DNA from: Methanomicrobiales archaeon
GTDB lineage: Archaea > Halobacteriota > Methanomicrobia > Methanomicrobiales > JACTUA01
Direction of reading: 5' to 3'
NCBI GenBank assembly: GCA_015660865.1
Contig: JACTUA010000007.1
Span: 1-53,805 of the forward strand
DNA length: 53,805 nucleotides
A model generated the notes under the pieces. The model saw only the letters and a list, made by a program, of their open reading frames with translations, made no database searches and was not told the DNA's origin. Shown piece after piece: positions 35,036 through 43,459 of the stretch. Position numbers and translations under genes: made by a program. The stretch's first letter is position 1, and every line of letters starts with the position of its first letter.

Positions 35036-35970
35036 TCCTCGAGCCCATCACCTACAAGGGGGGCCTCTACCGGCACGAGGAGATGGTGGAGCTCATCGAG
35101 GACCTGGGGGGCTACATCATCCAGCTTCAGCAGATCGCGGGCGACATCATCATCCTGGCCCTCGTCCCCAAGGAGGATCTTGACCTTGTGCGGGGGATCG
35201 CAAAGCCCATCAACGGCCAGGTGACGGTCTCGCCCCTCGTCGGGACCGAGATCGCCGTGGTCTCCATGTCCCTCGAGATCCACCACCTCCCCCACGCCAC
35301 CTGTGACGTCGCCGAGTACCTCAGGCAGTTCGGGGCAAAGACGAATGTCATCGGCCTCGCACGGGGCTTCGGGAAGAGGATAGCGCAGTTGAACATCGAG
35401 GAGCGGGACGTCATCAACGAACACGACTGTGCCATCCTCCTGTACGGAAACTTCGAGGAGTGCATCCGGCATAAGAACCCGAAGATCAGCCGGGGTATCA
35501 CGGTCCCCATCATCGCGACCGGGGGCCCTGACAAGGAGGCCCTCATGAAGTGCATCGACCCGCCGGTCGAGGGCTATGTCGGGGGACTCGGCCGGCTTGC
35601 CCACCGTGCCAAGCGCCCCGAAGAGCTCGCGAAGCTCGAGGAGATGGTCGGGGAGGTGAGCAGGGTCCTCGACCTCCGCAGGACCGAGATATTCAAGGAT
35701 CCCCTCTCGGTGGCCCCGCCCCGGCTCATGGACCTGATCATCGAGAAGGTGGAGGCCATCCACGAGGTCACCTCCCCGACGCCGATCACCGTCCAGATGG
35801 CCGGCCTCAGGGTGAAACTTCCCTACGAGGTCTACGCCGATACCCTCCGGAACCTCGAGCTCGAACAGGGCGTCCGGCTCGGGGACATCGCCGACGTCTC
35901 CCCCTCCCGGATGCGCACCTACATCTGGGTGCAGGTCCGGCCCTTCTCCGAGACGAAGGTCATGGTCTGA
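35032..35970 (+). CDS. mmp7: Methanogenesis marker protein 7
   Basis: 312 residues starting at a GTG that overlaps the mmp17 stop (GTGA). Family stretches include YKGGLYRHEEMVELIEDLGG, CAILLYGNFEECIRHK and YVGGLGRLAHRAKRPEEL. Cysteines near residues 93, 126, 143 and 180 could bind an iron-sulfur cluster, but I do not see a standard motif. Last gene of the operon; a gap of about 95 bases with a possible TATA element follows. Confidence 0.92.
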   Translation: MILEPITYKGGLYRHEEMVELIEDLGGYIIQLQQIAGDIIILALVPKEDLDLVRGIAKPINGQVTVSPLVGTEIAVVSMSLEIHHLPHATCDVAEYLRQFGAKTNVIGLARGFGKRIAQLNIEERDVINEHDCAILLYGNFEECIRHKNPKISRGITVPIIATGGPDKEALMKCIDPPVEGYVGGLGRLAHRAKRPEELAKLEEMVGEVSRVLDLRRTEIFKDPLSVAPPRLMDLIIEKVEAIHEVTSPTPITVQMAGLRVKLPYEVYADTLRNLELEQGVRLGDIADVSPSRMRTYIWVQVRPFSETKVMV

Positions 35971-36065
35971 CCCGGGAAGGGGAAGCATTAGGTTCTCCCG
36001 GATGCAACGGTTTTTAAGAGAATGGAGTTCCCGAGAGGCCGGGAACCCTGACCCTTGGTGATACC

Positions 36066-36515
36066 ATGACCTTCGAAGAGACCCTCTCATCCATCGTTAA
36101 GCGCGGAACCCCTGCCATATCGAAGGAGTGGCTCGAACAGATCCAGGACGAGGACGGCCGGATCCCCTTCATCTTCCAGCGCATGGCCGAGCGCCCCGAG
36201 GTCCTCATCTCCCACCTCCTGTACAAGGGGGCGGTCACTCAGACCTCGACCCTCAACCCCAAGAACGTGGAACTGATCTCCATGGCCGTCGGGGCCGCCC
36301 TCCAGTGCAGCCACTGCGTGGAGTACCACATGCAGGCGGCCATCAAGAGAGGGGCGACCCGGGAGGAGATCCTGGAGGTTATACTCATCGCCGGACTTCT
36401 CGCGAACTCGGTTGTCCTCGCCGAAGCCTACCGGGTGATGGATGCGCAGCTCCCGGAATGCGGGGGTTCGTGCGACACGAACGGGGTACCGGAGAAAGGG
36501 ACGGGGAAGAAGTAA
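36066..36515 (+). CDS. AhpD/carboxymuconolactone-decarboxylase family protein
   Basis: 149 residues. The all-helical AhpD fold is indicated by the CxxC motif QCSHCVEYHM with Cys81, Cys84 and His88, and the flanking helices AIKRGATREEILEVILIAGLLANSVV. Such proteins are thiol peroxidase-linked disulfide reductases or relatives. A C-terminal tail ends with CGGSC, an extra cysteine pair. Start at the ATG after a GGTGAT ribosome site. It precedes the hgc genes, but a separate promoter lies between. Confidence 0.85.
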   Translation: MTFEETLSSIVKRGTPAISKEWLEQIQDEDGRIPFIFQRMAERPEVLISHLLYKGAVTQTSTLNPKNVELISMAVGAALQCSHCVEYHMQAAIKRGATREEILEVILIAGLLANSVVLAEAYRVMDAQLPECGGSCDTNGVPEKGTGKK

Positions 36516-36567
36516 CTGCGCTCATCAATCCGGAATTTCTCCACTTTTCACGTAAAGATTCAGGTAA

Positions 36568-36601
36568 TTCTGATTTTTCAGAAAACTTTAAACCATCAGA
36601 A
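36568..36601 (+). promoter_or_regulatory. Candidate hgc operon promoter and operator
   Basis: An inverted repeat TTCTGA-4-TCAGAA lies at 36568-36583, just before a TATA-like ACTTTAAACC (36585-36594); a third half-site TCAGAA follows at 36596-36601. The three TCAGAA sites bracket the TATA box about 30 bases before the start codon at 36626. This suits a repressor, perhaps the AbrB-like product of the first gene or an unlinked ArsR-type regulator. Confidence 0.45.
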
Positions 36602-36625
36602 AATAAAGAATATGATCAGGTTCTC

Positions 36626-36898
36626 ATGACAAAGAAGAAGGACGACGGGCCGGTATGCATCCCCTGTGCCTCTCCGTCGGGGTGCAGGGTCGAAGCTATT
36701 CTTGGGGTGGACGAGCGGGGGCAGATGGTGCTCCCGAAGGACGTTCGGGAGAGGGCAGGGATCCAGACCGGGGAGAAGCTCGCCCTGATCAGCTGCGAGA
36801 AGGACGGCAGGGTCTGCTGCCTTGCCCTGATGAAGGCTGGGGACCTGAGCGGGATGGTCAGGGGTATCCTCGGCCCGCTCCTCGGGGAGAAGGAGTAA
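36626..36898 (+). CDS. AbrB/MazE-like DNA-binding protein associated with hgcAB
   Basis: 90 residues. Residues 25-55 (ILGVDERGQMVLPKDVRE then RAGIQTGEKL) form the swapped-hairpin AbrB/SpoVT DNA-binding fold. An N-terminal cysteine set (CIPCASPSGC) and a later CC pair (RVCCLALM) suggest thiol-metal sensing. I recall a protein of this kind being annotated in databases as HgcAB-associated, but could not check. It is first in the hgc transcript, 15 bases before hgcA, and is a natural candidate for autoregulation or mercury/arsenic response. Start chosen at the in-frame ATG 36626; upstream codons overlap the AhpD-like gene. Confidence 0.82.
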   Translation: MTKKKDDGPVCIPCASPSGCRVEAILGVDERGQMVLPKDVRERAGIQTGEKLALISCEKDGRVCCLALMKAGDLSGMVRGILGPLLGEKE

Positions 36899-36913
36899 GG
36901 GGGAAGGCAATCC

Positions 36914-38041
36914 ATGAAGGATTCCATGAAAGAGGAAGCGGGCTGTTGCGCTTCTAGCACGGGTATCTTAGAGAAGGACAAACCGTCGCCGGCATCCCCG
37001 TGCACGTGCGCCGTTGGAGGTTCGACAGCGGGGCAGCCCTCCTGCTGCCCACCGACGGGTGATGTGCAACAGACCCCCATTCGCACGACCACGAGCGAAA
37101 TCACCCTCTCGCACCGGCTTGACCATTTTCTCGCCCGCTGGGGGGTGAACCGGATGGGGCACACCGTGGAGCCGGGGCTGTACCCGCTCGGCAACCCCAC
37201 GCCGGATTCCGATGTCTTCGTCTCGGCGAATTACAGCCTGAGCTTCGATGCGCTCAGGTCGGCCCTCGCCGGAAGGGACGCGTATATCCTGGTCCTTGAC
37301 ACCAAGGGGATAAATGTCTGGTGCGCCGCCGGAAAAGGCACCTTCGGCACCGATGAACTCGTCCGGCGTATACAATCCTCAGGCCTTTCCGGTATCGTCC
37401 GCCACCGGAAACTCATCCTCCCCCAGCTCTCTGCACCCGGCGTCTCGTGGCCTGACGTGTTACGCCGGTCGGGGTTTCTGGTCGAGTACGGGCCGGTGCG
37501 GGCCCGGGACCTTCCCGAATACCTGGAGAACCGCAAGGCAATACCGTCGATGAGGAGGGTGGAGTTTCCCATCCGGGATAGGTTAGTGCTTATCCCGGTG
37601 GAGCTGGTGATGGCCTTCAAATTCATGGTCATACCGGCAATCGTCCTTGGGTTCCTGGTGAGCTGGTTGATCGCGGCAGAGCTCGTACTCGCGGTACTCA
37701 CCGGTACAGTCCTCTTCCCTATCCTTCTCCCGTGGCTGCCGACGAAGGATTTAAGCACGAAGGGGTTGATCCTGGGGTTTTTGGTGATGACTCCCACCGC
37801 AATTCTCGGAGCAGGTGCTTTCGCGCCCTTCCAGCTCGCTGTGGCGGCGGCGACACTCCTCATCTTCCCGCCCATCACCGCATATCTTGCCCTCAACTTC
37901 ACCGGCTCGACACCATTCACCTCCCGGACCGGCGTGAAAAAAGAGATATTCCGGTACGTACCTGGCATGGCAGCCATGGCAGGTTCCGGGGCTGTCGTCG
38001 CGATTATCACCGGGGCGCTCCGCATCCTCGGGGTGATCTGA
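36914..38041 (+). CDS. hgcA: Mercury-methylating corrinoid protein HgcA
   Basis: 375 residues. The diagnostic cap-helix motif NVWCAAGK is at 134-141, with Cys137 expected to be the lower ligand of the cobamide that carries the methyl group to Hg(II). Around it is a CFeSP-like cobamide domain (ANYSLSFDALRSAL). About four to five hydrophobic helices fill residues 215-375. The N-terminal 50 residues are unusual: rich in Cys (CC at 11-12, CTC at 30-32, CC at 44-45) and low complexity, perhaps a thiol trap for mercury. The ATG at 36926 is an alternative start. hgcB follows with a 1-base overlap. Confidence 0.93.
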   Translation: MKDSMKEEAGCCASSTGILEKDKPSPASPCTCAVGGSTAGQPSCCPPTGDVQQTPIRTTTSEITLSHRLDHFLARWGVNRMGHTVEPGLYPLGNPTPDSDVFVSANYSLSFDALRSALAGRDAYILVLDTKGINVWCAAGKGTFGTDELVRRIQSSGLSGIVRHRKLILPQLSAPGVSWPDVLRRSGFLVEYGPVRARDLPEYLENRKAIPSMRRVEFPIRDRLVLIPVELVMAFKFMVIPAIVLGFLVSWLIAAELVLAVLTGTVLFPILLPWLPTKDLSTKGLILGFLVMTPTAILGAGAFAPFQLAVAAATLLIFPPITAYLALNFTGSTPFTSRTGVKKEIFRYVPGMAAMAGSGAVVAIITGALRILGVI

Positions 38042-38379
38042 TGTTCGATTCCTACCAGGAGAACACCCTCAGGTATTACCCGGAACGGTGCATCAACTGC
38101 AAACGCTGCACGCAGGTCTGCCCCCACGCGGTCTTCGCAGAAGGGGAAGCCCGTGCTGAACTTGCAAAGCCGTCGGAGTGCATGGAATGCGGGGCATGTG
38201 CTCTGAACTGCCCGACGCAGGCGATCGAGGTCCAGAGCGGGGTCGGGTGCGCCTGGGCGATGATCAATGCCGCCCTCCGGGGCGGGGACATGGACAGCTG
38301 CTCATGTGGGGGCCCTGATGCTTCCTGCTGCGGAGGGGAGAAGGAGAAAGAGAAGACGCCTTGCTGCGGGGCGAAATAA
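38041..38379 (+). CDS. hgcB: Ferredoxin-like mercury methylation protein HgcB
   Basis: 112 residues. Two 4Fe-4S motifs: CINCKRCTQVCP (Cys17, 20, 23, 27) and CMECGACALNCP (Cys47, 50, 53, 57), the second being the HgcB hallmark. A further Cys at 70 and a C-terminal tail rich in Cys (CSCGG, CCGG and CCGAK) provide the thiols proposed to bind Hg(II). It would reduce the HgcA corrinoid. Its ATG overlaps the hgcA stop (TGATG). Longer than typical HgcB because of the extended Cys-rich tail. Confidence 0.93.
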   Translation: MFDSYQENTLRYYPERCINCKRCTQVCPHAVFAEGEARAELAKPSECMECGACALNCPTQAIEVQSGVGCAWAMINAALRGGDMDSCSCGGPDASCCGGEKEKEKTPCCGAK

Positions 38380-39459
38380 ATGGAGGAACCCGGAAAGGGA
38401 CTCCCGTTCCTTGACAGGTACCTCACCCTCTGGATCTTCCTTGCCATGGCGGCGGGGATCGGGATCGGGTACTTCTACCCCGCCGTTCCAGGCGTGATCA
38501 CCTCGCTCTCCGTCGGGACGACCTCGATCCCCATCGCGGTCGGCCTGATCCTGATGATGTACCCTCCCCTTGCAAAAGTCCGGTACGAGGAGATCGGGAA
38601 TGTATTCAGGGACACGAGGGTCCTTGGACTCGCGCTCCTGTTGAACTGGATCATCGCCCCGCTCCTGATGTTCGCCCTCGCGGTAGCTACGCTTCGGGAC
38701 CTCCCGTCCTTCATGTACGGGCTGATCCTCGTCGGGATCGCACCCTGCATCGCGATGGTGATCATCTGGATCGAACTCGCCGGCGGGAATCGCGAATACT
38801 GCGCGACATTCGTCGGCCTGAACTCGATCATCCAGGTCCTCTTTTACTCGCTCTATGCATATGTCCTGATCAGCCTCCTCCCGGGGGTTCTGGGGATCGC
38901 CTCAGGAACAGCGGTGAATGTCACAATCGCGGAGATCGCGGTGAGCGTCTTCATCTACCTCGGCATCCCCTTCCTTGCAGGGATCATCACCCGGTTCAGC
39001 CTCATCAGGATGCGATCAAAGGCCTGGTACGAACAGACGTTCATCCCCCGCATCTCCCCGATCACGCTCATCGCCCTGCTCTTTACTATCGTCGTCATGT
39101 TCTCGCTCAAGGGCGAATACATCGTCAGTGTCCCGTTCGATGTGGTTCGGGTGGCGATACCCCTCGTCTTTTACTTCCTGATCATGTTCTTCCTTGCCTT
39201 TTACATCGCGTACAGGTCAGGGATCGACTACCAGAGGTCTGCCACCCTCTCCTTCACGGCCGCATCGAACAACTTCGAACTGGCCATTGCGGTTGCGATC
39301 GGGGTATTTGGCATCAATTCGGGAGAGGCGTTCGCGACCGTCATCGGGCCTCTCATCGAGGTCCCGGTGCTCATCGGCCTCGTAAATGTGGCTCTCTACC
39401 TGAAAACGAGATGGTACCGGGGGCGAAGCTCCGATTCCGCACCCGCAGGTTGCACATGA
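38380..39459 (+). CDS. ACR3-type arsenite efflux transporter
   Basis: 359 residues with about ten transmembrane helices. [12 protein letters not shown] with Cys123 matches the conserved cysteine of the fourth helix that binds arsenite, and [17 protein letters not shown] plus [11 protein letters not shown] are also ACR3 signatures. The start codon directly follows the hgcB stop, so it is cotranscribed with the mercury methylation genes. It should export As(III); an effect on methylmercury or other thiophilic species is speculation. A short hairpin (CCGGG-2-CCCGG, 39467-39478) follows the stop. Confidence 0.9.
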   Translation: MEEPGKGLPFLDRYLTLWIFLAMAAGIGIGYFYPAVPGVITSLSVGTTSIPIAVGLILMMYPPLAKVRYEEIGNVFRDTRVLGLALLLNWIIAPLLMFALAVATLRDLPSFMYGLILVGIAPCIAMVIIWIELAGGNREYCATFVGLNSIIQVLFYSLYAYVLISLLPGVLGIASGTAVNVTIAEIAVSVFIYLGIPFLAGIITRFSLIRMRSKAWYEQTFIPRISPITLIALLFTIVVMFSLKGEYIVSVPFDVVRVAIPLVFYFLIMFFLAFYIAYRSGIDYQRSATLSFTAASNNFELAIAVAIGVFGINSGEAFATVIGPLIEVPVLIGLVNVALYLKTRWYRGRSSDSAPAGCT

Positions 39460-39637
39460 CCCCGGGCCGGGAACCCGGTGGCCAACGGGGAGGAATCCAG
39501 GCGGATCTCATGGCATCAACCGCCGCGTACCTCCCCAGCCTGGAAGGATGGGAGGGTAACGACAGAAAATTCCCGAAATCACCGGAATCTTCATTGGCCT
39601 TGCCGCTCTAAAAAAAGAATAAGAGAGAGGGATCCGG

Positions 39638-40576
39638 ATGAAGAACCCCCGAGACAGGAATTTCCTCCAGAGGATCTCGCAGACGCGAAGAGATCTCATC
39701 TTCCTCCTCCTCCTCTCGATCCTTGTCCTCTCCCTCTCGATTGCATTCAACCTTCCGCACTACATCGTCATGTATATCGAGCGGTTCAACTCGACGCCGC
39801 TCGACGACCTTATCACGCTTTCCATCGTCCTCGTCTTTGCCCTTGCGGTCTTCTCGTACCGCCGGTGGCAGGAGCTGGAAAGGGAGATCCGGGAACGCAG
39901 GGGTATGGAGCAGGCCGTCCTCTCGGCAAACACCCGGCTCCAGCTCCTGAACGATATTACCCGCCATGACGTCATCAACAGCCTGACCGGGCTGCTTCTC
40001 CTCCTGCAACGTTCCGAATCGAAGGCCGTTGATCCTGAGATCTCTGCAACCATCAGGAAGGAGAAGGAGATCGCAGAGCTGATCCACCGCCAGATCGCGT
40101 TTACCAAGGACTACCAGGAGATCGGCCTTCGGAAACCGGAGTGGCAGAATGTCGAGGATATCATCACGAAGGCCTGGATCGGGCATAAGATCGGGTCGGC
40201 CAGGATCGATATCGGGATCCGTGACCTCGAGATCTTCGCCGATCTCCTCCTCGAGAAGGTCTTTTACAACCTCATCGACAACGCCCTCAGGTACGGCGGA
40301 CCGGCCATGACAACCATCCGGTTCACCGCACATCCGGAGAACGACTCCATGGTGATAGTCTGCGAGGATGACGGGCTGGGCATCCCCGCCGAGGCAAAGA
40401 AGAACCTCTTCAGGAGGGGGTTCGGACAGAACACGGGGTACGGTCTCTTCATGATCAGGGAGATCCTCTCCATCTCCGGCCTCACCATCACCGAGAACAG
40501 CAAGCCGGGCAGCGGGGCACGGTTCGAGATCCTGGTGCCGAAAGGGCTGTACAGAGGTACAGGCGCCGGAGTTTAA
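39638..40576 (+). CDS. Membrane sensor histidine kinase
   Basis: 312 residues: two transmembrane helices (about 18-40 and 55-72), a short coiled coil, the H-box LNDITRHDVINSLTGLL with the phospho-accepting His, and a HATPase domain with NLIDNALRYGG (N box), CEDDGLGIP (G1) and GYGLFMIREI (G2). No PAS domain and only a short external loop, so the signal may be within the membrane. No response regulator is adjacent. A T/A-rich element near 39611 (CTAAAAAAAG) is a likely promoter. Confidence 0.88.
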   Translation: MKNPRDRNFLQRISQTRRDLIFLLLLSILVLSLSIAFNLPHYIVMYIERFNSTPLDDLITLSIVLVFALAVFSYRRWQELEREIRERRGMEQAVLSANTRLQLLNDITRHDVINSLTGLLLLLQRSESKAVDPEISATIRKEKEIAELIHRQIAFTKDYQEIGLRKPEWQNVEDIITKAWIGHKIGSARIDIGIRDLEIFADLLLEKVFYNLIDNALRYGGPAMTTIRFTAHPENDSMVIVCEDDGLGIPAEAKKNLFRRGFGQNTGYGLFMIREILSISGLTITENSKPGSGARFEILVPKGLYRGTGAGV

Positions 40577-40629
40577 ACGGGAAAAAGGAGTTGTCCCGGT
40601 AGTCCTTCTCAGACGAGGGCCTGATCCCC
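40577..40629. terminator. Possible bidirectional terminator between convergent genes
   Basis: The gap between the convergent kinase and channel genes has the imperfect stem ACGGGA/TCCCGGT and, on the minus strand, a T5 run at about 40583-40587. Weak but in the expected place. Confidence 0.3.
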
Positions 40630-41445
40630 CTACCTCACCACCACATCTGCTTCCGCGTCGAAGGGGTTCGTCCGCATCGCGAGGGAGAAGAGGTACGGGT
40701 GGTGCTCCTTCAGGTGCTCCATGGAGTCGAGCCACTGGAGGGCGAGGGGCCGGTAGACCCTCTCCGTGTCGGTGACCAGGTGGGCATGGTCCGAGGGGGG
40801 GATAGCGGAGAGGTCACCGCGCCGGAGGAGCTCGTCGGCGAGGTGGAAGACCGCCTGGAGGAGGCTCGTGAAGGTGTCGTCCTCGAAGAGGACCGGGTTC
40901 TCCATGAGGGCGAGGAGGAAAGGGCGCTTCTCCCTGAGGAACCTCCTCATCCCATCGAGGTCAATCCTCATGCCATCGATATGGTAGCCATATGCCATGA
41001 GCTTCTTCCGGACCCTCCCGAACTCGGCATCGGTCCAGGTACCCCGTACGAGGAGATCCCTCCGGATACCTCCTCCCTCCGGATCGAGCCTGGCGAGGGT
41101 GCCGAGCATCTCGGTCCCGAACTCCGAGAAGAAGACCCCGAGGATCATGTTCACCTTCCGCCGGCGCTCCCGGGTCTCCGACCGCCCCACGAGGATCTCG
41201 ATGGCATTTGCAAAGACCGCGATGAAGGAGCCGACGCCGGCGAGGATCAGGAAGATGGCGAGCGCCCTCCCCGCGGGGGTCTTCGGGGCGATATCCCCGT
41301 ACCCGACCGTCGCTATGGTCGCGACGACATAGTAGACCGCATCCAGGGGAGAGAGCCCCTCGATGGCCATGGAACCGATGACCCCGGCGAGGCAGGCGAG
41401 GACGAGGATGGTCGCGTAGATGCGGATGGGGGAGACCGATGCCAT
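40630..41445 (-). CDS. Two-helix potassium channel with cytoplasmic domain
   Basis: 271 residues. Two transmembrane helices (about 8-27 and 60-85) bracket the pore loop with the selectivity filter TVGYGD at 46-51. The rest is a cytoplasmic domain of about 180 residues with no RCK nucleotide fold that I can recognise; EFGRVRKKLMAYGYHIDGMRIDLDGMRRFL and a helical end region are visible. It is a K+ channel by filter; gating ligand unknown. Confidence 0.85.
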   Translation of the reverse strand: MASVSPIRIYATILVLACLAGVIGSMAIEGLSPLDAVYYVVATIATVGYGDIAPKTPAGRALAIFLILAGVGSFIAVFANAIEILVGRSETRERRRKVNMILGVFFSEFGTEMLGTLARLDPEGGGIRRDLLVRGTWTDAEFGRVRKKLMAYGYHIDGMRIDLDGMRRFLREKRPFLLALMENPVLFEDDTFTSLLQAVFHLADELLRRGDLSAIPPSDHAHLVTDTERVYRPLALQWLDSMEHLKEHHPYLFSLAMRTNPFDAEADVVVR

Positions 41446-41639
41446 GGGGAGAGTGATCGGCGAGAAGGGAGATAAAACCGCCGTTCGACGTTCCTGACCC
41501 CTGATGATCGTTAAGGATCCCCGACGATTCCCGGGAATCTCTTCGTAACCCAGGGGTTTCTTCGGATCCCTCGGGAAACCTCGGGAATCTAAAAAAAAGA
41601 CGGGGAGGGAATCTTCCCGCGCCCGGCCGGTATCTCTTT
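41446..41639. other. Intergenic region with several short palindromes
   Basis: 194 bases between the channel gene and the ferritin-like gene. It contains the perfect 14-base palindrome GATTCCCGGGAATC (41526-41539), a nearby CCTCGGGAAACCTCGGGAATC series, an A8 run near 41591 and T5 just after the ferritin-like stop. It probably holds the terminator of the ferritin-like gene and the channel promoter (ATAAAACC near 41473). No gene seen. Confidence 0.4.
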
Positions 41640-42095
41640 TTACCAGACCTCGGCGAAGGCCGTGTTCGTGTAGATGTCCTCAAGCCGTGCCTTGTGGGAG
41701 GTCTCCATCTTGGCGAGGGAGTCGAACATCTTCTTCATCTCCGCGTCTTTGGAGGCCGCGGAGAGCCCCTTGTACAGCTCCATGGCGTCCTCCTCCTTCT
41801 TGATGGCAAGCTTCAGGCCGTCCAGCGGCTTCATGTCGATGGTGACTGTCGGGCGCTCGATGGTCTTCGAGACCTTGTAATCCCTTGACTCGTCGAAGTG
41901 GAGCTCCTTCATGGGTTTCATCAGGAGCCCCTCCAGGAACTCGCGGTGCTTCGTCTCCTCGCCGGCGAGCTCCTTGAAGGTTGACTTCAGTGCTGCGTCC
42001 TTCACCTTTTCGAAAACGCTCCGGTAGAAGACATAGGACTCGACTTCCTTGCTGATGGCATTCTGGATAATCTTCTTGTACTCCTCTGGCTTCAT
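41640..42095 (-). CDS. Ferritin-like diiron protein (rubrerythrin type, no rubredoxin domain)
   Basis: 151 residues forming a four-helix bundle. Iron ligands are spread as in rubrerythrin: ISKEVESYVFY, LAGEETKHREFLEGL (ExxH), IKKEEDAMELYKGL and LAKMETSHKARLEDIY (ExxH). The C-terminal rubredoxin is absent. It may act in peroxide defence or iron handling. Strong signals precede it: AGGAGGTT 7 bases before the ATG and a TATA element at 42134-42145. Confidence 0.88.
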   Translation of the reverse strand: MKPEEYKKIIQNAISKEVESYVFYRSVFEKVKDAALKSTFKELAGEETKHREFLEGLLMKPMKELHFDESRDYKVSKTIERPTVTIDMKPLDGLKLAIKKEEDAMELYKGLSAASKDAEMKKMFDSLAKMETSHKARLEDIYTNTAFAEVW

Positions 42096-42133
42096 GCGAT
42101 AACCTCCTTGCTGGTAATTGGTTAATTGAACCC

Positions 42134-42145
42134 GATATAAATAAG
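42134..42145 (-). promoter_or_regulatory. Promoter of the ferritin-like gene
   Basis: CTTATTTATATC on the minus strand is a good TATA box, about 45 bases before the ATG, giving a leader of some 15-20 bases that contains the AGGAGGTT ribosome site. Suggests high expression. Confidence 0.55.
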
Positions 42146-42286
42146 TTCCTTATTGCGTCGATAAACGGCCGGTATTGGATAAAAACCGCAGAAAAAGGGC
42201 ATATTGCATCAGGGCCGATGCATGGTCCGGGCGCAGTGCCGGGGCATCCTCTTCGAATTCGGGCCAGGAATCCCGTCCCCGTCCGA

Positions 42287-42778
42287 TCAGAGGAATTTCT
42301 GGAGGATCACGACGTCGAAGGGCTTCCCGAACTTGGTGCCGACGGTCCTGATCCTCCCGCAGATCGAGAACCCGTTCTTTCTGTGGAACCGGATGCTCTT
42401 CCTGTTCCGCGACGACACCCGGGCGACGAGGCTCGTCATCCCCAGTTCCCTCGCCCGCTCCTCGATGACCCCGATGAGGCGGGTCCCCGTGCCCCGGCCC
42501 GTGAATCCGGGAGAGATGAAGTACGAGACCTCCCCCGCTGCCATGAGGTTCGGGAAGGGGTACAGGGGCCGGACCAGGCCGAAGCCAATGAGCTTCCCGC
42601 CCTCCTCCACCGCGTAGGCGCCATAGTCCTCCGCCTGCTCCAGGAGCTGGTGGACGAACTGCCCGCTCACCTCCCGATCGGGGAAGGCAGCGAAGCTCTT
42701 CCTTATATAATGGTTGAAGATCCGGGTGATCTCCGGGGTGTCATCCCGGGTTATCGGGCGGATCGTGACCTCGCTCAT
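42287..42778 (-). CDS. GNAT acetyltransferase (phosphinothricin/RimI-like)
   Basis: 163 residues, full GNAT domain: N-terminal VTIRPITRDDTPEITRIFNHYI, the acetyl-CoA loop SPGFTGRGTGTRLIGVIEERAREL (split around residue 97) and the end RKSIRFHRKNGFSICGRIRTVGTKFG. The layout resembles phosphinothricin acetyltransferases, which acetylate small amines, but the substrate is unknown. Stands alone between the ferritin-like gene and a phosphodiesterase. Confidence 0.85.
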   Translation of the reverse strand: MSEVTIRPITRDDTPEITRIFNHYIRKSFAAFPDREVSGQFVHQLLEQAEDYGAYAVEEGGKLIGFGLVRPLYPFPNLMAAGEVSYFISPGFTGRGTGTRLIGVIEERARELGMTSLVARVSSRNRKSIRFHRKNGFSICGRIRTVGTKFGKPFDVVILQKFL

Positions 42779-42829
42779 GAATCTGTGTCCCCACGGATCC
42801 TTTGCCCCGGCCGGAAGGGCGGGATCCTG

Positions 42830-43327
42830 CTAGAGCTCAAGGATCTCCGCCTCCAGCCGTCCGGTCTCGAGTACTGCAATCGTTCCCTTCCCTGTCAGGT
42901 AGCCGCAGACCTCCCCGGGGTTCACCACCAGGGTATCCCCGCGGAGAGAGATCGCCGGGCCATGGCTGTGCCCATGGACCACGACATCGAAGATCCCTGC
43001 CCCTACGATCTCCCCGAGAGAATCGGGCTCGTGGCCGTGGAGGAGGGCGATCGACCTCCCGTCTGCCTGCCTGACCGTGAAGCAACCGTGGATCTCCACG
43101 TTCCCCGACTCCCTTGCCCTCGCGGCGAGGAGGGCACGGTCCCCGTCGTTGTTCCCGAAGACACCGATGCACGGGCAGGAGAGGGCCGCGAGCCTCGGGA
43201 TGACGAAAGGGGAGACGAAGTCCCCCGCATGGAGGACGAGATCCGGTGAGAGCCCGTTGAGCCTCGCGACAGCCCTCTCCACCATGGGGAGGTTGTCGTG
43301 GGTGTCCGAGAGGATACCGATGCGCAT
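42830..43327 (-). CDS. YfcE/MJ0936-type metallophosphoesterase
   Basis: 165 residues, a compact calcineurin-like phosphodiesterase. The dimetal ligands are visible in order: ILSDTHDN (about 5-12), HAGDFVSP, VFGNNDGD, LLHGHE and VVHGHSHGP. Archaeal members hydrolyse bis-p-nitrophenyl phosphate in vitro; the natural substrate is uncertain. Start is the only good ATG. Confidence 0.92.
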   Translation of the reverse strand: MRIGILSDTHDNLPMVERAVARLNGLSPDLVLHAGDFVSPFVIPRLAALSCPCIGVFGNNDGDRALLAARARESGNVEIHGCFTVRQADGRSIALLHGHEPDSLGEIVGAGIFDVVVHGHSHGPAISLRGDTLVVNPGEVCGYLTGKGTIAVLETGRLEAEILEL

Positions 43328-43459
43328 CTTTCACCGGTGAGGGATAGTCTGCGGCCGAGAAATAGATATGGTGTTCCCAGGGTCAGGAAGGGGCGGGAGA
43401 ACCTCATCAGGCTTGGGTGAGATGCATGAAGGCCGATCCGGATATCCTCATCTCTTCTC

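Noticed and set aside
36128-36625. N-terminal extension of the AbrB-like protein through the AhpD-like gene
   Set aside because: The extension overlaps a recognised gene in another frame and has shadow-like composition; a promoter lies before 36626.
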